From Hwanghaeella sp965227365 (GTDB taxonomy: Bacteria; Pseudomonadota; Alphaproteobacteria; UBA8366; Aestuariispiraceae), in assembly GCF_965227365.1 (NCBI RefSeq), contig NZ_OZ245754.1, forward strand, positions 1,116,001-1,180,000: 64,000 bases of DNA, in the 5' to 3' direction. This document shows positions 51,976 through 59,967 of this stretch, piece by piece. The notes below the pieces were generated by a model that saw only the letters and a program-made list of their open reading frames with translations, did not search any database and was not told where the DNA came from. Position numbers and translations under genes: made by a program. Each line of letters opens with the position of its first letter. Positions within the stretch are counted from its first letter, which is position 1.

Positions 51976-51994
51976 ATGGTTAACAAAGTATAAA
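51976..51994 (-). promoter_or_regulatory. CtrA-type binding site upstream of sciP
   Basis: On the minus strand TTTA-N7-TTAACCAT is present (51976-51994): the 8-base TTAACCAT half-site is exact, and the TTAA-N7-TTAA full pattern is met at seven of eight positions. It ends 89 bases before sciP. CtrA activates sciP in Caulobacter; that link here is inferred. Confidence 0.55.
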
Positions 51995-52213
51995 TTATCT
52001 AAAATTTTATCTAAATTCTATCGGACTAAACCATAAGCCTAAAAATGACTTTAAAAACAATAATATACAGATGCGGTATAATGATGTGTACAGGATTTAG
52101 AGCCGAGCGTCGGACGGTAGAAGCGCTGAAAAGGTTAACCTAGACGCCAAAAAAGAAAAAATGATGAACGGCGTGAACGCATTCCGCAGTTTGCCCTGGC
52201 AATGTCCCCTGGC

Positions 52214-52246
52214 AAGCAAAAGGCCGGCCCTTCGCAGAGCCGGCCC
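52214..52246 (-). terminator. Terminator of the fliK-flgD-flgE unit
   Basis: On the minus strand GGCCGGC (52245-52239) and GCCGGCC (52228-52222) form a seven-pair stem around a ten-base loop, followed by TTTTGCTT. It lies 34 bases after the flgE stop. Confidence 0.8.
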
Positions 52247-52279
52247 ATTCCCCAATACAGGGTGCCTTGCGGAAATCCG

Positions 52280-53776
52280 TTACCGGATCGTGCGGATCAA
52301 CTCGTCGAGCAATTCGTCCGCCGTCGTGATCGTCCGCGTATTCGCCGAGAAGGCGCGCTGCGTGATGATCAGTTTGGTGAATTCGTCGGCGATATCCACG
52401 GTCGATTGTTCCAGCGACGACGGCGAGATGGCCCCGGACCCGCCGGTTCCGGCGACGCGCGGCACCGGCTGACCGCTGGAATCCGTCTGGATGAAGACGT
52501 TCCCCGACAGTGGCGTCAGCGCATTCGGATTGTTGAAGGTCGTGATCGGGATCTGGAAGATCTCACGCGTGACGCCGTTGTCGAACAGCGCCGTCACGAC
52601 CCCTTCATCGGAAATGGTGACGCCGGTCAAGGAACCGAACTGACGACCGTTCTGATCCAGATTGTTGATGACATTGGCGCCGTCGAACTGCGTCAACCCG
52701 TCCGTACCGCCAAGCGTACCGAGGTTCAGCGTGATCGGCACCAGATCGTCATCCGTCGCGGAGCTTGCATCGAAGTCGATCAGAAAGTTCATGTCCGACG
52801 TGGTCGCGTTCCCGAAGCCGATATCGCCGCCTGCGGAGTTGAAGGTCGTCGTTGAGATCGAGCCGTCGGCGTTGAATGTCACCTGGCCCAAACTGGCAAT
52901 CGTTCGGGTGCCGACCAGCGCTTCCAGGTCAATATCCGCCGCCGCGTAGGAGGCGTTCGAGCCTGCGGCGCCGACATCGGGAACCACTGCGCGTTCATCG
53001 TCGTCCAGCACGCCGTCGCCGGTGGTGTCGAACAGGCCGGATTGGGTCGTGCCGTCGTTGTTGACGTCAATATCGACGAACTGGCCGCCGCCGACGAGTT
53101 CCACGCTGACATCCCAGACATCGACGGCGGAATTCTTGGTGAAGGTCACGGTCAGGGTCCGCTGCCCGCCTTGCCGGTTGAAGACCTGCAGGGCGACGTC
53201 GAAGGAATCCCCGGTCGCCGAAGCGGCTGGAAGGTTCGCGCCGATCTCGACCTCGGTGGTCGGTGTGGCGACCGCCGAGGCGGCGGAGGTGTTGACCGCG
53301 GAAAAGGCGTTCGGGACCGTGGTGACCTCGAACCCGGTATCCGCTGCGTTGCGGGGCCAACCGGTCAGGAAGAAGCCGGCTGCGTTGACGAGGTTGCCGT
53401 CCTTGTCGGGACGGAATTCGCCGGCGCGGGTGAAGAAGATGTTCCCGGTCGGTTCGAACCGGCCCGACGTCTCGTTGAAGGTCACTTCGTCGGTCACCGT
53501 GAAGAAGCCCTGGCCGACGACGGCGACATCCGTCGCGCTGGCCGAGGCGGCGAGCAGGCCCTGGATGTCGTTATCCCGGGCGACTCGGCTCTGCACCCCA
53601 CCGGAGGAGAACAAGGTCGGCGACGCGGAGTTCGTGACCAGCGTGTTGAACTGAACACGGTTGACCTTGTAACCGGTCGTGTTGACGTTCGCGATGTTAT
53701 CGGCGGTCGTCGCGAGAGACTGGCTCTGTGCGAAGAGGCCGGAAACACCGGATCGCAATGCGCCGAAAATACTCAT
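52280..53776 (-). CDS. flgE: Flagellar hook protein FlgE
   Basis: 498-residue hook subunit: MSIFGALRSGVSGLFAQSQSLATTADNIANVNTTGYK is the standard N-terminal rod/hook signature, followed by the QGFFTVTDEVTFNETSGRFEPTGNIFFTRAGEF region. The C-terminus has FTKLIITQRAFSANTRTITTADELLDELIRTIR. The middle 200 residues are a variable domain with an acidic Ca-like stretch (VDIDVNNDGTTQSGLFDTTGDGVLDDD). Last gene of fliK-flgD-flgE. Confidence 0.95.
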   Translation of the reverse strand: MSIFGALRSGVSGLFAQSQSLATTADNIANVNTTGYKVNRVQFNTLVTNSASPTLFSSGGVQSRVARDNDIQGLLAASASATDVAVVGQGFFTVTDEVTFNETSGRFEPTGNIFFTRAGEFRPDKDGNLVNAAGFFLTGWPRNAADTGFEVTTVPNAFSAVNTSAASAVATPTTEVEIGANLPAASATGDSFDVALQVFNRQGGQRTLTVTFTKNSAVDVWDVSVELVGGGQFVDIDVNNDGTTQSGLFDTTGDGVLDDDERAVVPDVGAAGSNASYAAADIDLEALVGTRTIASLGQVTFNADGSISTTTFNSAGGDIGFGNATTSDMNFLIDFDASSATDDDLVPITLNLGTLGGTDGLTQFDGANVINNLDQNGRQFGSLTGVTISDEGVVTALFDNGVTREIFQIPITTFNNPNALTPLSGNVFIQTDSSGQPVPRVAGTGGSGAISPSSLEQSTVDIADEFTKLIITQRAFSANTRTITTADELLDELIRTIR

Positions 53777-53925
53777 TCTTTTATCCTCCGTCTAAGCGGC
53801 GTTGAAAGGTGTGCACCGGTGCTCTCTTCCGTTGGTGCGTACCTTCGCAAGTAAGCTTCGAGTAATCGAAACCGCTTCTGCTGAAACACCGCCGAGGTTC
53901 TCCACGGCTGCATCGTCAATCGGGC

Positions 53926-54621
53926 TTACACCCCGTCATCGGCCGTCGGCTGAGGCGCCGCGCGGACCGCAAAAATCTTGTCCAAGGCAATGCTCAAGGG
54001 GCCACTGGTGACGAAGGTGCCTTCGTCATCGGACTCGACGCCGTCGACGATCGACGTGGTCGAATGCTTGACCTCGATCGGTTGGTCGTCCTCGTTCACC
54101 GCGTTGATCTGGAACGCGTAGATGCCGGACGGAACGTCCTGTCCGGTAATGTCCTTGCCGTCCCATTGGAACTGGTTGTAGCCGAAGTCCACATCCTCGA
54201 GAGACGCGATGAAGACGATATTGCCGGCGATGTCGGTGACCGTGATCGAAGCCGTATCCGGCGTATCGGCGAGTTCGAAGCCAAGCGTCGTGCCTTCGCC
54301 CTCTTCGACATTGAAAATCGAACCCTCGGCTTCGACCTGTTGACCGATATAGCTCAGCGCGCTGACGCCCTGGTTCGCCTTCTGCAGTCCGATCAACTCT
54401 TCCAGGTTTCCGTTCTGCTGGATTTCCTGTTCGACCCCCGCGAACAGCACCAACTGGTTGGTGAATTCGTGGGTATCGGTCGGCGACAGCGGGTCCTGGT
54501 TCTGCAACTGAGTGGTCAGGATCAGCAGGAAGTTGTTGAAGTCGGCGCTGATGCTGGAGCGCGATTGCGCCGCCGTCGTGGCATCCGTGTTCAGCGATGT
54601 GACTGCTTCAAGGTCAGACAT
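53926..54621 (-). CDS. flgD: Flagellar hook capping protein FlgD
   Basis: 231-residue scaffold that caps the growing hook. The N-terminal segment SRSSISADFNNFLLILTTQLQNQDPLSPTDTHEFTNQLVLFAGVEQEIQQN is the FlgD signature; FNWDGKD-like FQWDGKDITGQDVPSGIYAFQI is the Ig-like domain motif. Encoded 48 bases after fliK and 149 before flgE on the same strand. Confidence 0.95.
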   Translation of the reverse strand: MSDLEAVTSLNTDATTAAQSRSSISADFNNFLLILTTQLQNQDPLSPTDTHEFTNQLVLFAGVEQEIQQNGNLEELIGLQKANQGVSALSYIGQQVEAEGSIFNVEEGEGTTLGFELADTPDTASITVTDIAGNIVFIASLEDVDFGYNQFQWDGKDITGQDVPSGIYAFQINAVNEDDQPIEVKHSTTSIVDGVESDDEGTFVTSGPLSIALDKIFAVRAAPQPTADDGV

Positions 54622-54669
54622 GATAAATGCTTTCCGTTCTATCCGGTCTTCCGGCCCTTATGGATTCCG

Positions 54670-56262
54670 TCAAACCCGGACGTCGTAATGTCCATCCGCA
54701 TCCGCCTGGGCGATTTCGCCAAGGCCGAGCATGCCGTCGGTTTCTCCTTCACCGCCATCGGCCAAGCCGTCACCCGCGGCACCGCCGGAGGACGAACCGG
54801 ACCCGTCCTGCGCGTTCTGACTGCCTTGACCCTGCAGATTGAAACTCAGGCTGTTCTGGTCGGCTTGCAGGCCGGCATCCTGCAGGGCCTGGGTGAGAGC
54901 GCGGGAGTCGCCGCGCAGCATGTCGAAGGTTTCCTGACGCTCAACGGTGATCACCGCGGTGACGCGGCCGTCATGGGCCACTTCCATCTTTACGTCGACC
55001 TTGCCCAGCTCCGACGGGCGCATCTGGATCGAGATCCGGTCCAGCCCCTGCGCCGCGGCGCGATTGATATTGACCGCGACCTGGTCGGTCACGACCTGCG
55101 GCGGAACCTTCGGCTTGGAGGCAGCGGCGGTCTGGGCCGCGGCGCGGGCGGCCGAGTTGGACTGTGCGTTCTGCACGGTGCCGGCGCCGGTGATGGGATC
55201 GGCGGCAGCCGAACCGACATTCTGAACCGTCGCGTTTGTCGCCTGGGCGCCGGCCGTGTTCCGGGCGGCTGCATTGGCAACGAGTTGGTCGAAGGCAGCC
55301 GCTGTCGGGCTTTGCGTCGCGGCGTTATTGGCGTTCGCGTTGTTGTTCGCCTGGTTGGCGGCGCCGGACTTGTCGGCGCCCTTGCCAGCTGCGCTATTCG
55401 CCTTCGCCTGTGCCATCGCATTCGCGGAAGGCGCCGGGGTCTCGCTGTCGCTTGCGGCATTGGCCAGCTGTGTTGCTGTCGGACGACCGCCGCCGTTCTG
55501 CGCCGGTTTGGCCGCCTGCGTCGCCGCGGCGGATTGCGCCGTGACGGTGGTCTCCGATGCCAGGGCGGTGTTCGGCTTGGCAACGGCCTGCTCGGTCTTG
55601 GTCACTTTGCCCTTCGCGGCATTGGCGGCTTTCTGCGCGAGGTCGGCATCCTGCCCGGCGAGCGTGCTCTGGGCCTTGGTATCGGTGTTCACGTCCTGGG
55701 GCTTTGCGGCGCTATTCGTATTGGCGGCCTGCTGCCTCACGGCCGCGGCCTCGTTGCCGACGGCTTTGGAAACTGTATCGGTCGCGTCCGCGGCCACCTT
55801 AGTGTTCTGCGAGGCGGCGGCGGTGGCGTCCTGCGTGCGGCTGCCGTCATCCGTGGCGGGGGCGGCCGTTTCCTCCGCGGAACCTGCCGTGGCGTCCGGC
55901 TTGGCCTCGGGCTGGCCTTCGGTATTCGCGCCCTGGGCCTGTTTCGGCGCGGCATCGCTGCGCTTCGGTTCCGCCGTTTCATGCGCGGCGCTGGTCTCGT
56001 AGGTCTCGACCGGATCGGATTCGGCCTCCACCGGCTCCTCGCGGGCCGGCGTCACCGGGACGGCATCGTCATTCGTCTTCGCCGTCTTCGGTACATCGAG
56101 ATGCTTGTCGACGCGCGTGAAGACGATGTTGCCGGGCACCTGGCCTTGTACCAGGGTCGCGAACAGGTCGGACTTGCTGGACGATTTGCCCTGGTTCTTG
56201 GTCTTCTGCTGCTGCGCGGTCGCGGCGGCGTCATTGACCCTATCTACAGCCCCGGTGCTCAT
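54670..56262 (-). CDS. fliK: Flagellar hook-length control protein FliK
   Basis: 530-residue secreted ruler. AGGAG with a six-base gap points to the ATG at 56262 rather than the GTG just upstream. A long Ala/Gln/Thr-rich low-complexity region (about 60-380) precedes the conserved C-terminal domain with NRAAAQGLDRISIQMRPSEL and DVKMEVAHDGRVTAVITV. Canonical FliK. Heads a fliK-flgD-flgE operon behind a sigma-54 promoter. Confidence 0.88.
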   Translation of the reverse strand: MSTGAVDRVNDAAATAQQQKTKNQGKSSSKSDLFATLVQGQVPGNIVFTRVDKHLDVPKTAKTNDDAVPVTPAREEPVEAESDPVETYETSAAHETAEPKRSDAAPKQAQGANTEGQPEAKPDATAGSAEETAAPATDDGSRTQDATAAASQNTKVAADATDTVSKAVGNEAAAVRQQAANTNSAAKPQDVNTDTKAQSTLAGQDADLAQKAANAAKGKVTKTEQAVAKPNTALASETTVTAQSAAATQAAKPAQNGGGRPTATQLANAASDSETPAPSANAMAQAKANSAAGKGADKSGAANQANNNANANNAATQSPTAAAFDQLVANAAARNTAGAQATNATVQNVGSAAADPITGAGTVQNAQSNSAARAAAQTAAASKPKVPPQVVTDQVAVNINRAAAQGLDRISIQMRPSELGKVDVKMEVAHDGRVTAVITVERQETFDMLRGDSRALTQALQDAGLQADQNSLSFNLQGQGSQNAQDGSGSSSGGAAGDGLADGGEGETDGMLGLGEIAQADADGHYDVRV

Positions 56263-56298
56263 CACAAACTCCTGACGGTTTATTCCGACCTCGGTATC

Positions 56299-56314
56299 AG
56301 CAAATGGCGGGCCA
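56299..56314 (-). promoter_or_regulatory. Sigma-54 promoter of fliK-flgD-flgE
   Basis: Minus strand TGGCCCG-CCAT-TTGCT: GG and GC sit exactly ten bases apart, -24 matches six of seven and -12 five of five. Transcription would start about 25 bases before fliK. FlbD is the likely activator. Confidence 0.75.
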
Positions 56315-56528
56315 GTTTTTCAGTCAGGAAAAATAAATGAAAAATCAAAGTCTTGTCGGCGGTCGGGAAGGCGGGCGTCGACCTGTCTGTGCGGCCGGCC
56401 GGGAAGGGATGGACGATTCCTGCCGGTTTGTGCCGGGTGAGGAAAAAACTGCCCCGGCAGATCCTGGATCATCGGCCAATGGGGTCAGATTCCGTTGTTG
56501 CCATGGCGGGAAACGGTGACACGGGCAT

Positions 56529-56569
56529 GAAAAATCCCGCCCGGCAAATACGATCTGCCGGTGGGGCGG
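56529..56569 (-). terminator. Probable terminator of the FlaG-like gene
   Basis: On the minus strand CCGGCA pairs with TGCCGG, extended by CCGC/GCGG across a bulge, and the stem is followed by ATTTTTC. Stem is imperfect; position just after the stop fits. Confidence 0.5.
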
Positions 56570-56592
56570 TATGCGAAAAAAGGAGAGGATCG

Positions 56593-57021
56593 TCAGGCGG
56601 AGGTATCGACCGCCGTCGTATCCGTTGCCGCGTCGGTGATCAGCTGATCGAACTGCTCGTTCAGGAACTGCACCAACCCCTCCGACGGAATCCGTTGGAT
56701 GACCTGATCGGTCCGGGGCTGGAGGATCTCCAGAAACACCGTTTCGCTTTCGGCGTCGAAACCGACACGGGTGCGCAAGCCGTTCAACTCCAGATCCTGC
56801 AGGGAGGCAACGCGGCCTTCGCGGGAATTGCCGCCCTGGCGTCGCAGGGCGTCGTCATCCCGAACATTGGTTTCCGACGGTGCCACCGCGGCGGTCACCA
56901 CATTGTCCGGTGTGCCTTGCAATGTCGGTACGGCCCCTGCATCGGCGGCGGGGGTCGGCGGTGTGTTGGATTGCTGCTGCTGCGGCAATGCAACGGGACT
57001 TGTGTTAAGGGAAACTTCCAT
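56593..57021 (-). CDS. FlaG-like flagellar protein
   Basis: 142-residue protein. The C-terminal half carries a FlaG-type pattern: LRTRVGFDAESETVFLEILQPRTDQVIQRIPSEGLVQFL, like the FlaG VxVxDxxTGEVIRQIP motif. The N-terminal part is Gln/Thr/Pro-rich and looks disordered (PQQQQSNTPPTP). In other species FlaG affects filament length; that role is inferred here. Confidence 0.7.
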   Translation of the reverse strand: MEVSLNTSPVALPQQQQSNTPPTPAADAGAVPTLQGTPDNVVTAAVAPSETNVRDDDALRRQGGNSREGRVASLQDLELNGLRTRVGFDAESETVFLEILQPRTDQVIQRIPSEGLVQFLNEQFDQLITDAATDTTAVDTSA

Positions 57022-57348
57022 TTCTACCTCCGGAAAGCTTCTGCCATACTCCGTGATAAAAGGCAGATCGGGCGCTATGCGCCACTGCCCCTCTTAGCGG
57101 TGTTTTCCGTCAATACCGACCCGTCCCAACGACGCGCGGCAGGTGTTCTACCAGGGAAACCAACCACCTCTTGCTTAAAAATAGCTTATAAAGCGCGGAA
57201 ATTCAAGGATTCATGAAGGGTGTGGGATTCTCTCGGTCGCGATGCCGGACCGGTTGTCCTAGCCAAGACAAGCCGTGTGGGGTAGCGTTGATTAGCGGTC
57301 TATAGGGTAAGGCCGTCATGTTGCGGAGTGGAACGTTTAAGGATTGAT
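57022..57348. other. Divergent promoter region between FlaG-like gene and 57349 gene (327 bases)
   Basis: No gene found. A weak -24/-12-like sequence on the minus strand (TGGTAGA-ACAC-CTGCC, around 57143-57158) keeps the GG-N10-GC frame but few other positions. No other signal identified. Confidence 0.4.
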
Positions 57349-57714
57349 ATGGCGGACACGCCGGCAAACGAGAATTCGCTCCATGCCAGAGAACGGATGG
57401 AAGATGGAGCGCCGGATATGAGCGACGAGCAAACTCCCCATGGTGCCGACGGTGCGTCGGCGGCGGGCGAAAATGCGGAATTCGATGTGGCGCAGGGGCG
57501 CCGCGATACGATCGTCCGGATGATGGAAGCGATCCATGAAAGCGAAAAGCAAGGGGTCCCCAGCCGCGTCGTCCATGAATCCCTGCTGGCGCTGTCGGTA
57601 AGCGTCTTTGTCGGTCTGCTCGGCCGCGAAGGGGCGGCGCTGCTGGTCGAACGCCTGCCGGATAAGATCCGCAACGGCGAATTCGGCGACGGTATCGATC
57701 CGTCCGCCGGATAG
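57349..57714 (+). CDS. Hypothetical protein, 121 residues
   Basis: No family recognised. The ATG at 57349 has AAGGA six bases upstream. The N-terminal half is Asp/Glu/Ala-rich and likely disordered; the second half is one or two helices (IVRMMEAIHESEKQG, then ESLLALSVSVFVGLLGREGAALLVERLPDKI). It lies between flagellar genes in front of flbT, 327 bases away. A small flagellar or regulatory role is possible but unsupported. Confidence 0.5.
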   Translation: MADTPANENSLHARERMEDGAPDMSDEQTPHGADGASAAGENAEFDVAQGRRDTIVRMMEAIHESEKQGVPSRVVHESLLALSVSVFVGLLGREGAALLVERLPDKIRNGEFGDGIDPSAG

Positions 57715-58041
57715 CGCGGAAACAGATCGGCTTTGGTCCCCGCGACACTCGGTCTGAAAGCTCCAATGAAATTCTGGATCGCATCCGACCGATTCTCATA
57801 TCCGGGCGGATTCCGGCGCCGGATTGTCGGCGGGAGCGCGGATTCACACAGTTTTCTAGCTCTTTCCACCTGATTTCGAGCTGCGCCTGGGTCGGAATGG
57901 CAAAGAATCTGCATTCCTGACAGGAAAATCGCCCCGGTTCTTGCACAAGGCCGGATCGCCCCCATAGTCTAGGGGCAGGCGCACGACAAAAAGGCCCCGG
58001 CCCAGGGGCGACGCCACGGATCGTAGAAGGACCACCCAGCC
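57715..58041. other. Leader/promoter region of flbT (327 bases)
   Basis: Contains the sigma-54-like element listed separately and, downstream, a GC-rich stretch (57985-58020, GGCCCCGGCCCAGGGGC) that could fold in the flbT leader. No open reading frame with coding character. Confidence 0.5.
57898..57913 (+). promoter_or_regulatory. Sigma-54-like promoter upstream of flbT
   Basis: TGGCAAA-GAAT-CTGCA keeps the invariant GG and GC ten bases apart; -24 matches five of seven, -12 four of five. Start of transcription would be about 115 bases before flbT. Confidence 0.5.
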
Positions 58042-58443
58042 ATGCCACTTCGCATCAAGCTTCCCTCAAAGGAAAAAATCATCATCAACGGTGCGGTCAT
58101 CGAAAATGGTGGCGAGGCGACGACCATCATCCTGCACAACCGGGTCGATATCCTGCGCCGCAAGGAAGTGATGAGCGAGAATGAAGCGACTTCGCCCGCA
58201 CGCCGGGTGTATTACGCGTTGCAATGCGCCTATCTGTTCGACACCGACCGGGCGCAGTATCTGGATCTGTATAGGCAGTTCGAGCAGGACTACATGCAGG
58301 CGGCGCCCAGCGCCGGCGAAATTCTGTCCGAAATCCGGTCCCTGGTCGCGGCGGAGCGATACTACGACGCCCTTCGCAAGACGCAGGAATTGATCGATCA
58401 TGAGACGGAGCGCCTTACTTCCGTCGGTGCCGCTTCGAGCTGA
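58042..58443 (+). CDS. flbT: Flagellin regulator FlbT
   Basis: 133-residue post-transcriptional regulator that acts on flagellin mRNA in alphaproteobacteria. MPLRIKLPSKEKIIINGAVIENGG, ILHNRVDILRRKEVM, ARRVYYALQCAYLFD and LVAAERYYDALRKTQELIDHE are clear family features. Usually beside flaF and flagellin genes, as here. Convergent with the formyltransferase gene. Confidence 0.92.
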   Translation: MPLRIKLPSKEKIIINGAVIENGGEATTIILHNRVDILRRKEVMSENEATSPARRVYYALQCAYLFDTDRAQYLDLYRQFEQDYMQAAPSAGEILSEIRSLVAAERYYDALRKTQELIDHETERLTSVGAASS

Positions 58444-58465
58444 TCCTTGGTCGTTGGCGGTTGGA

Positions 58466-59128
58466 TTAGTTTTCCGGGGTAAAATCCGGGTCCAGCGGCG
58501 TATAGATTCCATCGAAACAGCGGAACCGTTCCGCGATTTCCGCATCCGGCATGTCGCGGGGAATGCGACGCATGGCGTCGTATTGCGCCTTTGTGGTTTT
58601 CCGCGGTGTCCATCGCTCGCCCGATGGGGGGATGACCTCGTCCACGCGCAACAGCGCGGGTAGCTTGGCCAGGGCCAGTTTGGCCAGTCGTTGGTAGGAT
58701 TCCTTCACGACATCGATCAGGAAGGCATTTTCGGCCACCGGAAATCTGTCGACGCCGATGATCGGACCCTCATCGACCCTGTCCGTCATGTAATGCGCCG
58801 TCACGCCATAGCTTCGGGCACGGTCGTATAGGGCGAAGCCGGTCGGCCGGTATCCGGGATATTCCGGCGGGCCCGGGTGAAAGTTGACCGCGTTGTAGTT
58901 CAGATGTTTCAGGATCGGCGGGGGTACGATGATGCTGGTGCTGAACGCGAACAAACGGGTGTGGGGGCGCGGACCGGGCACGGCCTGTTCCAGGGCCTCG
59001 AGCGTGTCGACATGAACGGTCCGGACCGTCGGCGCAAGGCGTCCGGCGAAATCCTTGAAGAATTCCGCCTCCATCTGCTTCATCAGCATCAGCAGGGTGG
59101 GGGATGAATCTTGCGCGGCGGTCGCCAT
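58466..59128 (-). CDS. Formyltransferase-domain protein in the flagellar cluster
   Basis: 220-residue protein with a folate-dependent formyltransferase domain, as in PurN, Fmt or sugar N-formyltransferases. The catalytic Asn and His are in NAVNFHPGPPEYPGYRP and the Asp in DRVDEGPIIG. It lacks the Fmt C-terminal domain, so it is not Fmt. It lies between flbT and flaF, starting 16 bases after the flaF stop on the same strand, so it is probably co-transcribed with flaF. Modification of a flagellin sugar is a reasonable but unproven idea. Confidence 0.7.
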   Translation of the reverse strand: MATAAQDSSPTLLMLMKQMEAEFFKDFAGRLAPTVRTVHVDTLEALEQAVPGPRPHTRLFAFSTSIIVPPPILKHLNYNAVNFHPGPPEYPGYRPTGFALYDRARSYGVTAHYMTDRVDEGPIIGVDRFPVAENAFLIDVVKESYQRLAKLALAKLPALLRVDEVIPPSGERWTPRKTTKAQYDAMRRIPRDMPDAEIAERFRCFDGIYTPLDPDFTPEN

Positions 59129-59144
59129 CCGACGATGCCGGAAA

Positions 59145-59699
59145 TCAGGTTTCGGTTGAGGTCACACTGCCGCGCGGGCCCGGCGTGGGGTTCGGCGTGG
59201 CCGTTTCCTGTACCGACAGAAGACTATGGGTTCCGCTTTGCGTCGGCGCGGGTTTCTCCGCCGGGGGATTGTCCCGCGGTTCGTTTTCCGCATTGTCGGC
59301 CGGGGCGGCAGGCCGCTGCGCTTCTTCACCATCGGCTGGATTGCCGAGAAGTCCGGCCCCGATTTGCCTGTCGATATTGATCAGGACATCCAGTTTGTGC
59401 ACGTCCTGGGGCGACGCGATCAGTTCCGCCGACCGGCGATCGATGAAGCGGCTCAGGTTCAGGAGGTTCTCGCGAATTTCCTGCGGAAGCGGGCATTCGG
59501 GATCGACGAGCGAGGACTGGATGATGGTCCAGATCCGCCAGTTCACGCGGACCGCCGACAGAATGGCGTTGGAGTCGTCCGGGTTTCGCTTGGCGGATTC
59601 CAGGCGGCGAGCCGTTTCGACGAGCGCCCATCCCTCAGCGGCCTGCGGTGCGGCGTTTTCCAGCTGCGACCGTTGCTGCGAAGCGTAGGGATTACTCAT
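59145..59699 (-). CDS. flaF: Flagellar biosynthesis regulator FlaF with C-terminal extension
   Basis: 184-residue protein; the first 120 or so residues show the FlaF pattern: AAEGWALVETARRLESAKR, RVNWRIWTIIQSSLVDPECPLP, IRENLLNLSRFIDRRSAEL, LDVLINIDRQIGAGL. FlaF usually ends there; here a Pro/Ala/Asn-rich tail of about 60 residues follows. FlaF promotes flagellin translation and antagonises FlbT. Followed by the formyltransferase. Confidence 0.88.
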   Translation of the reverse strand: MSNPYASQQRSQLENAAPQAAEGWALVETARRLESAKRNPDDSNAILSAVRVNWRIWTIIQSSLVDPECPLPQEIRENLLNLSRFIDRRSAELIASPQDVHKLDVLINIDRQIGAGLLGNPADGEEAQRPAAPADNAENEPRDNPPAEKPAPTQSGTHSLLSVQETATPNPTPGPRGSVTSTET

Positions 59700-59888
59700 T
59701 CAAACCTTGTCCCGCGGCCGATGCCGCTGTTGCGGTGGTTGAGACGTGCCGGCTGTGCAAACCGTGCATTGCCGACCAATGATACATGAAGGGGCCGGTT
59801 GCCGCAGTCCCCTTCGCGCCGTCGTTTCCTAAGGGTCTGAAACCCCTGAATATTCTACAGTAACTGTTCAAGTCTATAGCCAACTTTG

Positions 59889-59903
59889 TAAATATCACGT
59901 TAA
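59889..59903 (-). promoter_or_regulatory. CtrA-like site upstream of flaF
   Basis: Minus strand TTAA-N7-TTTA, seven of eight consensus positions. It lies about 190 bases before flaF, in the spacer with flgL. Weak evidence. Confidence 0.3.
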
Positions 59904-59967
59904 CCGGTTCATAGGCTTGGGCAAGTCCCTGTCTTTCAAATCCAAGAATTCCGCGTTCCGCCTCGTC

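Larger units (their letters stand above)
51888..52279. other. sciP-flgE intergenic region, AT-rich (392 bases)
   Basis: No gene recognised. Contains the sciP promoter with a CtrA-like site (listed), a conspicuous AT-rich stretch about 51980-52080, a palindrome GGTTAACC at 52133-52140, and the flgE terminator at its right end (listed). Confidence 0.6.
56263..56592. other. FliK-FlaG intergenic region (330 bases)
   Basis: No gene on either strand. The left end has the sigma-54 element of fliK (listed), and the right end the terminator of the FlaG-like gene (listed). Between them nothing was recognised. Confidence 0.7.

Noticed and set aside
54064..56340. 758-codon plus-strand frame over flgD and fliK
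   Set aside because: Opposite two real genes and made of Arg/Gly-rich low complexity.
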